From: an uncultured bacterium
GTDB lineage: Bacteria; Cyanobacteriota; Vampirovibrionia; Gastranaerophilales; Gastranaerophilaceae
Assembly: GCA_900553895.1 (NCBI GenBank)
Contig: USFB01000005.1
Coordinates: 29,575-93,574 of the forward strand
Length of the DNA: 64,000 nt
Direction: 5' to 3'
Positions 24,048 through 32,974 of this stretch are shown here, piece after piece; position 1 is the stretch's first letter; every line of letters begins with the position of its first letter. The translations under genes and the position numbers were made by a program. The notes beneath the pieces are model-generated. The model was not told the DNA's origin. It made no database searches and saw only the letters and a list, made by a program, of their open reading frames with translations.

Positions 24048-25595
24048 TCAAATCCTCTTATAAATAATAAACATTAGTTTTTTGCCAAATTCATGTTCCT
24101 GTGAATAATTTTTTCGCACGTAATCATAAATTAAGCCCGCATAATCTTGTCCGAAAAAGCTAAAATAATAGTTTGATGTATTATAGTTGCTTATTATTAC
24201 ATGTTCTGGCTTTATAAGATTTAGACGCTTTGTTATTAAATTTTCACCAAAAGTTTCAACATACAAAGGAATTAATGAATAAAATTTATTATCAGAAACT
24301 CTCCCTGTCATAAAATTAACTGCTAAACATTCCGGATAAACAACAACTCTATCTGTCAGCGCAGTATTATCGTTTACATAATCAATAGTTTCTTTTACAG
24401 AAGGTTCCGATGTGTACACAACACCTCTTTCCGTCTTAATTTTAATATTTTTAGAAGCCAATGATATAGAGTTTTTTATACCGAAATTCAGTGCACAAAT
24501 CAAAAGAATGATAAACAAAGGTTTTTTATATCTGGGTGGAATTAAAATAAATATTGATATTAGTGCAAATGGAATAAAATAGACACCATAAGACATGAAC
24601 GTTTCTGCAAAAAAGATTTTCATAGAAACAAGAAGTGATGCCAATACAAAAAATAACTTTTCAGCACTTAATGTAAAAAATTTACGAACAAGTAAAATCA
24701 AAACTAGTGGGAATATATAGATAAAAAGTTCTGGCGAAACAATAAAATAGAAATAAATCATTGTTAGCACAATCAACCACCAGCTTCTAAAATAATACAT
24801 AAATAACAGCGGAATAAAAACTTTCAAAAAATTTATTATATATATTGGAATAAGTTCTATTCTGAACGTCAAACCCATAACCGAATAAAACCAATAAATT
24901 GTTTTAGTAGAAGACATCGCTAAAATTAATTGTAGCGATGTTATAATATCATTTAATCTTACCCCCATAAGAAATAATGGAGTATAAGTAATTATAAACG
25001 GAATTAATAGAGCTAAAATATTTTTCCACAAGTCTCTTGTTCTTGTTACATAAAAAAGTAAAGGTAACAGAAAAATAAACTCATACTTTGAACAAATCGC
25101 AAACGAATACATTAGATATGAAAGTTGATTTTTATCTTTTAGGGCAAAATAAATTGAAGCCAACACAAACAAAACACCATAAAGGATTCCGTAAGAGTAT
25201 GGAAAATAAAAATTAAAAACATTTGGTGATAGTACAGAAACTGAAATTATAAATAAAACTATACTTAAAGAATACGTTTTATTCATAAATCTGTTTGCAA
25301 TTGCGAACACTATATTCAGAATTAAATAAGTTGCTAACAAACCCGCTCCGTATAAAACTCCGAGTCGAACTCCAAAGATTTTAAACAACAGAGCATTAAA
25401 TAAATATGCAAAAGGAGCGTATATCGTAAAAATATTTTTATATAAAACTTGTCCCTTTACAACTTCTGATGGAATATAAGCTTCTCTAAAAGAATCCACC
25501 ATAATATCGCCAAAATGTCCGTAACCGATGATAAAAGTTAAAAGAATAATTATATTAAATAGAATAAATTGCCAATTGTTTTTCAAAACCTTCAT
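24048..25595 (-). CDS. Polytopic GT39/ArnT-like glycosyltransferase
   Basis: 515 residues, about eleven membrane helices. Residues ~30-50 carry MVDSFREAYIPSEVVKGQ, the loop with an acidic residue followed by xGxxxYxDIF (here GQVLYKNIF) that is typical of polyprenyl-phosphate-sugar-dependent membrane transferases (PMT/ArnT/GT39). The C-terminal ~130 residues form a soluble domain. Such enzymes glycosylate lipids or proteins on the periplasmic side. The acceptor is not predictable. Confidence 0.7.
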   Translation of the reverse strand: MKVLKNNWQFILFNIIILLTFIIGYGHFGDIMVDSFREAYIPSEVVKGQVLYKNIFTIYAPFAYLFNALLFKIFGVRLGVLYGAGLLATYLILNIVFAIANRFMNKTYSLSIVLFIISVSVLSPNVFNFYFPYSYGILYGVLFVLASIYFALKDKNQLSYLMYSFAICSKYEFIFLLPLLFYVTRTRDLWKNILALLIPFIITYTPLFLMGVRLNDIITSLQLILAMSSTKTIYWFYSVMGLTFRIELIPIYIINFLKVFIPLLFMYYFRSWWLIVLTMIYFYFIVSPELFIYIFPLVLILLVRKFFTLSAEKLFFVLASLLVSMKIFFAETFMSYGVYFIPFALISIFILIPPRYKKPLFIILLICALNFGIKNSISLASKNIKIKTERGVVYTSEPSVKETIDYVNDNTALTDRVVVYPECLAVNFMTGRVSDNKFYSLIPLYVETFGENLITKRLNLIKPEHVIISNYNTSNYYFSFFGQDYAGLIYDYVRKNYSQEHEFGKKLMFIIYKRI

Positions 25596-25646
25596 AAATT
25601 TATCTTAACAAAGCGTAACAAATAAAGCAATTTTTCAGATAAAAAA

Positions 25647-25666
25647 TACTTTATATAAATGTGTAG
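25647..25666 (+). promoter_or_regulatory. Probable promoter box shared with two other genes
   Basis: TACTTTATATAAATGTGTAG closely matches the 20-bp box 2 (TACTTT[AT]TATATATGTAAGA) found before two other genes in this window. It precedes the GTG start by 23 bp. Upstream, AAGCGTAACA resembles box 1, about 10 bp closer than in the other two. Confidence 0.45.
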
Positions 25667-25689
25667 TTAATTAAAAAGGTTGTTTCGAA

Positions 25690-26274
25690 GTGGTTAGTCT
25701 ATATTCTCTACAAAATTTATATAATCAGGGAATTTTGGATTATGTGCCAACAGAATTGGCTAGCGGTCCTAATGTTTCTTCATTAGCCGGCATGCAAAAT
25801 CCATATTTAAACTTAGCTGCTCAAGGCAATCTTTATCAAACAGCAGGAATGACTCCTGATAGTTTTTCTTATAGCGATGCAAATCTAGGTTTTCAAAATG
25901 GAACTGCAGGACATGCTAATACAGGATATATTGGTATGGATAGTAGTTTTTACAATTCAAAAGCAGGTTTAAACGGTTTTGGCGGAGTAAACGGAAGTAT
26001 TGGCTTTAACAATCCGCAAGCCGGTTTGAACGGATTAGGCGGAGTTAATGGAAATATTTTAACAAATAATTCTTCAGCAGGAATAAACGGATTTGGTGGC
26101 GGTTTTGGAAAGCTCGGTCAGGCAATTTCTAATACACCTAACGCAATCAAAGGCTTAGTTGCAGGCGGAATTATAGTCGGTACAACATTATTTTGTCTTA
26201 AAAAAGGAAAGAAAGCTCCCACTAAAGTTCAACAAGAAAGCTTTCTCTCTAAATTAAAGTTTTGGAAAAAATAA
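25690..26274 (+). CDS. Gly/Asn-repeat protein with C-terminal membrane anchor
   Basis: 194 residues from a GTG start. Residues ~92-150 hold three imperfect ~21-residue repeats with the core AGLNGFGGVNG / AGLNGLGGVNG / AGINGFGGGFG. A single membrane helix follows (about 157-172), then a Lys-rich tail ending SKLKFWKK, so the protein is probably a tail-anchored inner-membrane protein. No known family was recognised. It is followed by a clean terminator. Confidence 0.6.
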   Translation: MVSLYSLQNLYNQGILDYVPTELASGPNVSSLAGMQNPYLNLAAQGNLYQTAGMTPDSFSYSDANLGFQNGTAGHANTGYIGMDSSFYNSKAGLNGFGGVNGSIGFNNPQAGLNGLGGVNGNILTNNSSAGINGFGGGFGKLGQAISNTPNAIKGLVAGGIIVGTTLFCLKKGKKAPTKVQQESFLSKLKFWKK

Positions 26275-26316
26275 CCTACAAACAACCAAATACCTTATTA
26301 ATTAACCAAATTTATA

Positions 26317-26338
26317 ACGCCAACAGGCGTTTTTTTTT
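26317..26338 (+). terminator. Terminator after the Gly/Asn-repeat gene
   Basis: ACGCC/GGCGT stem with a 4-nt loop followed by eight T residues, at the convergent junction with gcvPB. Confidence 0.75.
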
Positions 26339-27764
26339 AATTTTTGAAAGTTAAATCAGGATGACGTGCTGCAAGCGTTTCATCAACTTTCTTTATAGGC
26401 GTTTTTTGTGGTGATTTTAAAACTTCTTCAGGATTTTCCTCAATCTCATGTGCAATCTTCAGCATGGTATCTACGAACTCATCCAGAACTTGTTTTGATT
26501 CGGATTCGGTAGGTTCAATCATGATAGCTTCATGCACAATCAATGGAAAATAGACCGTTGGCGGATGACAATTAGAATCCATCAGGCGTTTTGCAATGCC
26601 TAAAGTAGAAACACCTTGTTGATGTTGTTTTTCTCCTGACAGAACAAACTCATGCATACAAGGTTCGTCATAAGGTAAATCGTATGTGCCTTTCAACTTT
26701 TCTTTCAAATAATTGGCATTTAAAACCGCATCCGCACTCGCTTGTTTCAAATTATTGCCCATCATTAAAATATAAGCATAAGCTCTAACAAGAATTCCAA
26801 AGTTACCATAAAAACTTCTTACTTTGCCAATAGAATTCTTTATATTGTAGTTTCTCACATATTTACCGTTTACACACTCGACAATCGGACTTGGCAAAAA
26901 TTCTTTTAACTTTTCAACAACTCCTACAGGACCTGCACCCGGACCTCCACCACCATGAGGTGTTGCAAAAGTTTTATGCAAATTCAAATGCACAACATCA
27001 AAACCCATTAATGCCGGATTCGTCCACCCCATAATTGCATTAAAATTCGCTCCGTCATAATAAAGAAGTGAGCCGTTGTCATGCATCAGTTTAGAAATTT
27101 CTAAAACATTTTCTTCAAAAATACCCAATGTATTAGGGTTTGTCATCATAATTGCAGCAACATCAGCATCCAAAAGCTCTTTTAAGTTTTCTACATCAAC
27201 TTGACCTTTATTGTTTGACTTAACTTGAACAATTTCAAATCCGCACATTTTTGCACTAGCAGGGTTTGTACCATGCGCAGAATCAGGAACAAGAACTTTT
27301 TTTCGATTAAACTCACCCTTTGTTTCAAAATACTTTTTAACAATCATCATGCCGGTTAATTCGCCGTGCGCACCTGCTGCGGGTTGCAAAGTAATTGCAT
27401 CCATGCCCGTAATCTTCTTCAAAGCTTCTTGGAGTTTGTACATAAGCTCCAACGCACCTTGCGAATCCTCATCGCTTTGCATTGGATGCAGATTAGTAAA
27501 ACCTTCCAAAGAAGCCAAAAATTCATTAACCTTCGGGTTATATTTCATCGTACAAGAACCAAGCGGATAAAAACCCTTTTCTATACAGAAATTGCGATCA
27601 CTAAGTTCTTTATAATGGCGCATAACTTCCAATTCACTAAGCTGTGGAAGTCCTATTTCGCCTTCTCTCAACATTTCTTGCGGAAGATAATCTCCTAAAA
27701 CGGCATTACTGCCGAATCCGATACCCTCTACCCCATTAGATTTTTCAAATATTGTTTTCATCAC
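26337..27764 (-). CDS. gcvPB: Glycine dehydrogenase (decarboxylating) subunit 2
   Basis: 475 residues, the normal size of the separate beta subunit of P-protein. Contains GSCTMKYNP, LQPAAGAHGE, DSAHGTNPAS and the PLP-lysine segment HLNLHKTFATPHGGGGPG. Together with GcvPA it decarboxylates glycine in the glycine cleavage system and passes the aminomethyl group to GcvH. GcvPA, GcvH and GcvT are not in this window. Its start overlaps the end of the sigma factor gene by 20 bp; either of two adjacent ATGs could be used. Confidence 0.95.
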   Translation of the reverse strand: MMKTIFEKSNGVEGIGFGSNAVLGDYLPQEMLREGEIGLPQLSELEVMRHYKELSDRNFCIEKGFYPLGSCTMKYNPKVNEFLASLEGFTNLHPMQSDEDSQGALELMYKLQEALKKITGMDAITLQPAAGAHGELTGMMIVKKYFETKGEFNRKKVLVPDSAHGTNPASAKMCGFEIVQVKSNNKGQVDVENLKELLDADVAAIMMTNPNTLGIFEENVLEISKLMHDNGSLLYYDGANFNAIMGWTNPALMGFDVVHLNLHKTFATPHGGGGPGAGPVGVVEKLKEFLPSPIVECVNGKYVRNYNIKNSIGKVRSFYGNFGILVRAYAYILMMGNNLKQASADAVLNANYLKEKLKGTYDLPYDEPCMHEFVLSGEKQHQQGVSTLGIAKRLMDSNCHPPTVYFPLIVHEAIMIEPTESESKQVLDEFVDTMLKIAHEIEENPEEVLKSPQKTPIKKVDETLAARHPDLTFKN

Positions 27765-28386
27765 TCAAATCTTCCTGTTTCAATAATTCTTTCTTTATTT
27801 TTTCTAAAGCATTTTGTATAATTCTCGAGATTCTCGACTGAGAAATATTAAACTCAACAGAGATATCTTTAAGTTTTTTATCATAAAAATACTTAGCTTC
27901 AATCAAATCTTGTTCTCTTTGTGAAAGCTTTTTCATGGCTTCACAAATCCTGTATTTAAGTTCAACAATTTCGGCTTTCTCTTCAGGGGTTCTGTGATTG
28001 TCTTTAATTATTGTAGGATTTTCTGCATCAGCCATTTCATCAATAGAAAGAATTGTCTTGTAGACAGCATCTTTGATTTTTTCCTGTTCAGAAGATTCTT
28101 GATTTTTCATAACATACCACTTATAACGGCGGCGCATTTCGTTTCTGATAGCCCATTTAATCGCTTTTGTAAGGTATGCCGTTGTGTAAAGATTTTTGTT
28201 CTTAGAATTATTAACCAAATAATAAACAGTGTAATTAGCAAGGCTGATTACTTCTGAAAGCTCAATAAGACCAAGGTTAGAAAACTTTTTGAATTCAACC
28301 TTAGATATTGTCTCGACTAATTCTTTATACTGAGAAAGATTAGCACGCTCTTCTCGATTTCTGTTTATAGATTCTAAATCTTTCAT
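27745..28386 (-). CDS. Sigma-70 family RNA polymerase sigma factor (small; FliA/SigF-like candidate)
   Basis: 213 residues. Region 2 is visible as SLANYTVYYLV...YLTKAIKWAIRNEMRRRYKW (about 50-95), and region 4 as LSQREQDLIEAKYF...FNISQSRISRIIQNALEKI (about 154-198) with the helix-turn-helix. Region 3 is short. The size and the AIRNEMRRR segment are reminiscent of sigma-28/sporulation-type group 3 factors. It is the only sigma factor in the window and could be the one that reads the sigma-28 promoters here, but no direct evidence ties them. Translation of gcvPB overlaps its end. Confidence 0.8.
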   Translation of the reverse strand: MKDLESINRNREERANLSQYKELVETISKVEFKKFSNLGLIELSEVISLANYTVYYLVNNSKNKNLYTTAYLTKAIKWAIRNEMRRRYKWYVMKNQESSEQEKIKDAVYKTILSIDEMADAENPTIIKDNHRTPEEKAEIVELKYRICEAMKKLSQREQDLIEAKYFYDKKLKDISVEFNISQSRISRIIQNALEKIKKELLKQEDLSDENNI

Positions 28387-28444
28387 ACTCTATATGATAT
28401 CAGAAAACGAGTCATAAATGCAATAGTTATCAATTTTTGCAATA

Positions 28445-30046
28445 TTAGTCTTCAAATTTGATACGACCCGTTTGATTAATATCAATAGGTCTATCTAAAT
28501 GTTTTATATATTCGCATGTTATAACATCTTTGTCATAAGGTCTTATTTCTATACATTTATCGTGCGGTGCAAGAACTGCATAATCTGCGCCGGCAGACAT
28601 CATAAATTCATCCGTTGCAACCTTATACATTTTATCAGCACTAGGATTATTGATATCAATTGGAATTTCATTGCCATTTTTGTCTACAAAATTCATCGCA
28701 GTAAGTTCACCTTTCTTAGGACTTACCGTGTAATTTAAGCCAGAAACCGCTAAAAGTCCAGGTTTGTTACCATGACTAGTATAGGTAGTCTTCACCGTTG
28801 CTTTAAACATATCAACCAAAGTCTTTTCAGATACTTCAGCCAATGACATTCTATCAAAGAATGGTGCAATATCTTTTATATCACGAGAATCTATAACCCC
28901 TTCGTGGAAAAAGTTTCTAATTCCACTATTATTCCAAACGCCAATATCTGCGCCCATTTCCTCTTTCATTGCATCACAAACGAAATTTGCATGAGGATTT
29001 TCTTCAATTAATGTAGTTGGTGGTGGCGGTGCTTGTCTTATAAAACCGACTTTTTCCGGCTTACCCAATATTTCATCAAAGATGTATTGGTTAATCATGT
29101 TTTTGTGAAACAATCTGGTTTCACCCAAATTATTTTGGGCTTTAGTAATAACACCATTTTTATCAAATGTTAAATTTAATTTTCCAAAATAAGCACCATC
29201 ACGTCCTGCTTCTGTTAGAACTACAGGCTCGCCATCTTCGTTATAAAACAGGTTTTCACCTTCTTTTATATCTTTAACCAATTCATGAGTATGTCCGCCG
29301 ATAATAACGTCAATATCTTTTGTATTTTGCGCTACTATTTGATCTTTCTGATGTCCTAAGTGTGAAAGCAAGAAGATTTTATTAATACCTTGTTCTTTCA
29401 TTCTATCGACTTCATCTTGAATATCTTCAATTGTGTCCTCTAATGCGTCGATAGAACAATCTGTGTGATAATTTGGGTGAGTTAGTCTATCAAACATATC
29501 GATAGGAGAAGCTCCAACTAATCCGATTTTCTCACCTTTCACTTCCACGACTTTTGAATTTTTCAAAGACTTAGCTAACGGTGCTCTTCCTAACTCTTCT
29601 ACATCTTTTGGATCTTCTGCTTCTACATCTTCTTGATTCATGTTTGTTGCAAGAATATCGCCATCATAATCCTCAATAGAATCTAATAAATCAGACTGAG
29701 TTGTGTCTAATTCATGGTTACCTAAAGCAGTTGCAGTAATATTTGCAAGGTTCATAAATTTCATTGTAGCTCTGTGAACGGCTTTATTTTTCTCATCTCC
29801 AATATCATTATCACCGGCAGAAACTCTTAAATCACCTTTCAAACCGGATAAAATTCTCATCATATTGTTGGTTTGCCCATGTTCATCATTAACATAACCA
29901 ACAGACATTTCAAAAGTATCATTTTGTGGCGTCTTTTCCAGCTTAGATTCCTTTGGTGCTGTCATATTTTTTTTGTTATCATCGCTTTTAAAATTAATTT
30001 TTGGAATATTAAAATTATTTGTTGATATTTTGATGTTCATTTTCAC
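28445..30046 (-). CDS. 5'-nucleotidase/metallophosphatase family protein without signal peptide
   Basis: 533 residues. N-terminal PKINFKSD motif (about 15-22) in place of a signal peptide, then a metallophosphatase domain (NDEHGQ, SAGDND-IGDE, TALGNHELD, IGGHTHELV) and a C-terminal 5'-nucleotidase domain (LTEAGRDGAYFGKL, GVWNNSGIRN, PFFDRMSLAEV). The usual DxHG start reads DEHG. Relatives are periplasmic UDP-sugar hydrolase/5'-nucleotidases; the absence of a signal peptide is unusual and its location is uncertain. Confidence 0.8.
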   Translation of the reverse strand: MKMNIKISTNNFNIPKINFKSDDNKKNMTAPKESKLEKTPQNDTFEMSVGYVNDEHGQTNNMMRILSGLKGDLRVSAGDNDIGDEKNKAVHRATMKFMNLANITATALGNHELDTTQSDLLDSIEDYDGDILATNMNQEDVEAEDPKDVEELGRAPLAKSLKNSKVVEVKGEKIGLVGASPIDMFDRLTHPNYHTDCSIDALEDTIEDIQDEVDRMKEQGINKIFLLSHLGHQKDQIVAQNTKDIDVIIGGHTHELVKDIKEGENLFYNEDGEPVVLTEAGRDGAYFGKLNLTFDKNGVITKAQNNLGETRLFHKNMINQYIFDEILGKPEKVGFIRQAPPPPTTLIEENPHANFVCDAMKEEMGADIGVWNNSGIRNFFHEGVIDSRDIKDIAPFFDRMSLAEVSEKTLVDMFKATVKTTYTSHGNKPGLLAVSGLNYTVSPKKGELTAMNFVDKNGNEIPIDINNPSADKMYKVATDEFMMSAGADYAVLAPHDKCIEIRPYDKDVITCEYIKHLDRPIDINQTGRIKFED

Positions 30047-30146
30047 CTTCTTCTTCTACACTAACATTAAGTCCTGTAAAAAATTTATTTGCTAGTTTTT
30101 AGAAAAAAGTTACAATAATTTACAAATAAAAATAAAAAATTTAAAA

Positions 30147-30995
30147 TCATTTGTTTATCGCAAAATAAACTTCTTTCAGACGTTTCTTACTGATATGCGT
30201 ATAAAGTTGAGTTGTAGATACATCGCTGTGTCCAAGGAGCTCTTGAACAACTCTTAAATCTGCACCATTTTCCAATAAGTGTGTTGCGAAACTATGTCTT
30301 AATGTGTGTGGCGAAATATTTTTGTGAATTAATTTCCCTTGAGCATGTATAAAATTGTAAACATCTTGTCTTGTAACAAAATGTCCGTTGTCTTTTATCA
30401 AAAGATTTTTAGTAGTTAAGTTATATTTTTTTACAAGTAAATTTCTTGTCGGGAAATACTCTTGTAGCATTGCTTTTGCCTGCTCACCAATCGGAATAAT
30501 TCTCTCTTTAGAACCTTTACCAAAACAACGAATGTATTTAGAACTCAAATCTATATCATTGAGTTTTAAATTCACAAGTTCTGAAACTCTCAAACCGCAA
30601 CTGTAAAGAAGCTCCATCATGACATGCTCCAAAGGTGTTAAATTGTTATGTAGCATCTCATCAATTTCTTTTACGGAAACAACTTTTGGCAGTCTTTGTG
30701 GAGTTTTTGGCTGTTCAAGAGTTGCTGCAGGATTTTTTTCTAAAATTCCTGATGAAGTCGCCCATTTAAAAAAGCCTCTAAGTGATGCAACTTTTCTTAT
30801 TACACTGGTCGGTGCTAATTTGCGTTCTCTAAGAGTTCTTACGTAAGCATTAATATTCATTCTGTTAATCGTATGAATATCTTCTAAATTTTGTGCAAAA
30901 TCAGACAAATCTCGTCTATAAGCGTCAATCGTGTTTTGCGAAAGACCTTTTTCCAATTCTAAATATTCTAAGTATTCACCGATTATTTGGTACAT
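30147..30995 (-). CDS. xerD: Tyrosine recombinase of the XerC/XerD type
   Basis: 282 residues. N-terminal SAM-like core-binding domain and C-terminal catalytic domain with all residues: Arg in SCGLRVSE, Lys in GKGSKER, HTLRHSFATH (His/Arg), LLGH and the Tyr in TTQLYTH. Length and form match chromosomal XerC/D that resolve chromosome dimers at dif. No phage context immediately around it. Whether it is XerC or XerD cannot be decided without comparison. Confidence 0.88.
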   Translation of the reverse strand: MYQIIGEYLEYLELEKGLSQNTIDAYRRDLSDFAQNLEDIHTINRMNINAYVRTLRERKLAPTSVIRKVASLRGFFKWATSSGILEKNPAATLEQPKTPQRLPKVVSVKEIDEMLHNNLTPLEHVMMELLYSCGLRVSELVNLKLNDIDLSSKYIRCFGKGSKERIIPIGEQAKAMLQEYFPTRNLLVKKYNLTTKNLLIKDNGHFVTRQDVYNFIHAQGKLIHKNISPHTLRHSFATHLLENGADLRVVQELLGHSDVSTTQLYTHISKKRLKEVYFAINK

Positions 30996-31040
30996 GTTTT
31001 TTCTATTTTGGTAGACTGAAGTCTAATTTATAATTTTATC

Positions 31041-31313
31041 TTAAAATAAATCACTATGTGACCCAGTTCTAACAAATGTTAATAATAAAATTTCAGACTC
31101 AATTTTGTATATTAAAAGCCAATCCGGTTCAATATGACATTCTTTGTATTTACAATATTTCCCGGTTAACTGATGTTCTCTATGCTTATCGGGTAATGTA
31201 TTCCCTGAAGCTAAACACTCAACTACGTCATATAGTTTTTCGAGATTTTTACCTCTTTTTTTCATTAATTTTAATGAACGCTTCATCTCTGTGGTAAAAA
31301 CGACTTGATACAT
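31041..31313 (-). CDS. yafQ: YafQ-family mRNA interferase toxin
   Basis: 90 residues with the RelE/YafQ fold pattern: YQVVFTTEMKRSLKLMKKRG at the start, DKHREHQLTGKY in the middle, ECHIEPDWLLIYKI and a C-terminal LTFVRTGSHSDLF with the catalytic His region. YafQ cleaves mRNA on the ribosome. It is the second gene of a two-gene operon, one base after the antitoxin stop. Confidence 0.88.
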   Translation of the reverse strand: MYQVVFTTEMKRSLKLMKKRGKNLEKLYDVVECLASGNTLPDKHREHQLTGKYCKYKECHIEPDWLLIYKIESEILLLTFVRTGSHSDLF

Positions 31314-31314
31314 A

Positions 31315-31584
31315 CTAATCCTCTAGCATTGCATTTATAGCATCTCTTGCATTATCAAATCGTTTAGATAATCCAATTCCATTTTCAGCATCTTCTATTG
31401 CTTTAATAGTTTCTTTATTTGGTTTATACAATGCAATTTCAAAAGGAATTCTTTGTTCTCTAACAACTGTTTTTACAAATAAATTTAAAGCAGAACTCAT
31501 ACTCAAACCTAACTCATTACATAATGAATCAAATTGTTGTTTTAACTGATTATCTATCCTAATACTAATATTTGATTGTGTCAT
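31315..31584 (-). CDS. dinJ: DinJ/RelB-family antitoxin
   Basis: 89 residues. N-terminal ribbon-helix-helix (NISIRIDNQLKQQFDSLCNELGLSMSSALN) that binds DNA, followed by a helical toxin-binding tail ending DNARDAINAMLED. It neutralises the downstream YafQ and represses the operon, for which a palindrome is present at the promoter. Confidence 0.88.
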   Translation of the reverse strand: MTQSNISIRIDNQLKQQFDSLCNELGLSMSSALNLFVKTVVREQRIPFEIALYKPNKETIKAIEDAENGIGLSKRFDNARDAINAMLED

Positions 31585-31610
31585 AATTTGCTCCTACAAT
31601 GTTCATACAT

Positions 31611-31648
31611 TGTAATTACAGTATAACGTATGTTATCTGATTTTACAA
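31611..31648 (-). promoter_or_regulatory. dinJ-yafQ promoter with palindromic operator
   Basis: Minus strand TTGTAA (31643-31648), 17 bp, TATACT (31620-31625). The perfect 10-bp palindrome TGTAATTACA (31611-31620) abuts the -10 box at the predicted transcription start and is a likely binding site for the ribbon-helix-helix antitoxin. Confidence 0.55.
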
Positions 31649-32974
31649 CCTCAAAAATGCTTCTCTAATCAAATAATCTTCAAGCGTTTTCATATCAGGA
31701 ATTGTTGAAGTTGTGTCATTTATAATTATTGCAAACGCGTATTTGTTACCGAGTTTTGTTGTCAAAAATCCTGCAATAGAACTTGTATCAGACAAAGTTC
31801 CCGTTTTTGCTTTCAAGTTTTCTTTTATAGGTAACATTCTGTGTGTCAAAGTTCCTTGCCCCGGAGTTGCCAAATGAGCCAACACCGCATTATCCTTATT
31901 CTTAACTAAATATTCTGAAATAAAATCTGTTGTAACTAAGTTATTTTTAGAAACACCGCTAGCGTCGGTCAAACGAATTTTAGAAGTATCCAAACCTTGT
32001 TTTTCACAGTATGCGTTAAAAACTTTAATGCCGTTAATGTCAGTCCCTTTGTCTTTATAAACTTTTCCGCCTGCAATTTTCGCTACGGTTTCAGAAACCA
32101 TATTGTTGCTGTTTTTTAGAACATCATCAATAGCAATGGAAATAGGATGGGTAATCTTGTCTAATTCTTTATCGTTTGCAGAAATTTTATCAACTATAAA
32201 ATTTTCTTTCAAATAAACTTTTTTATCGCCTAAAGCATTGGTTAATTTGATATTAAAATATCTTTTTAAATTATTTGTCGGAACGTACAAAGTTACAGGT
32301 TTATTTACAGTCCCATCAAGAAGTAAAGTATTCGCTGAAACGGAATTATCTCTGGTAATTTTTACATTGTTTTCTTTACCTGTCACAACATGGTTAAAGA
32401 AAACTAGCGGATACTTACTCGGATTAATAATAGTTGCACCCTGACCTTCAACTGTCGGCATAACTGTTATTTTGATTAAGTTTTTATCCAAATTGTAGGA
32501 ATTAAATCTTGGCATAAAAACATTCATGTCATCATCCCATTGCCAGCCTTCGCCCCAGTCTTTTTTCTCTAAAATACTGTCATCAATATAAATTCTTTTA
32601 GTTTCAAGATTAACATTATTTACAAGCTTCTTCAAATCGTCATTTGTTAAATACGGGTCAGCACCGAGTTTTATAACAAAAGAGTTCGAATTTCTCTTAT
32701 AAATTTTTGTTGTAAATTCATAATCTTCACCTAAAGCGTCCACTGCAGCTGGCAATGTCAAAAGTTTTTGAACTGACGCAGGATGCATAAGCATTTTTTC
32801 ATTTAATTCGTAAACAGGTTTTCCGCTGTTCAAATCTTTTATAGAAATTGATATTGCGTTTTTTTCAATTCCTGATTCATTAATTACGCTTGAAAAATCT
32901 CTTTTTACTGCAGTTTTAGCGTTCGCTCCGAGAGTAAGCGCAAACATCATTAATATCGCAAATATTTTTTTCAT
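31643..32974 (-). CDS. dacB: D-alanyl-D-alanine carboxypeptidase/endopeptidase (PBP4 family)
   Basis: 443 residues with a signal peptide (cleavage near residue 19). Active-site motifs: SVQK (67-70), SGVSKNN (SxN type) and KTGT. The inserted domain between SxxK and SxN is present, as in PBP4 (S13 family). It trims or cuts peptidoglycan peptides in the periplasm. It overlaps the upstream nitrilase gene by 4 bp, in one transcription unit with an acyltransferase gene. Confidence 0.92.
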   Translation of the reverse strand: MKKIFAILMMFALTLGANAKTAVKRDFSSVINESGIEKNAISISIKDLNSGKPVYELNEKMLMHPASVQKLLTLPAAVDALGEDYEFTTKIYKRNSNSFVIKLGADPYLTNDDLKKLVNNVNLETKRIYIDDSILEKKDWGEGWQWDDDMNVFMPRFNSYNLDKNLIKITVMPTVEGQGATIINPSKYPLVFFNHVVTGKENNVKITRDNSVSANTLLLDGTVNKPVTLYVPTNNLKRYFNIKLTNALGDKKVYLKENFIVDKISANDKELDKITHPISIAIDDVLKNSNNMVSETVAKIAGGKVYKDKGTDINGIKVFNAYCEKQGLDTSKIRLTDASGVSKNNLVTTDFISEYLVKNKDNAVLAHLATPGQGTLTHRMLPIKENLKAKTGTLSDTSSIAGFLTTKLGNKYAFAIIINDTTSTIPDMKTLEDYLIREAFLRL

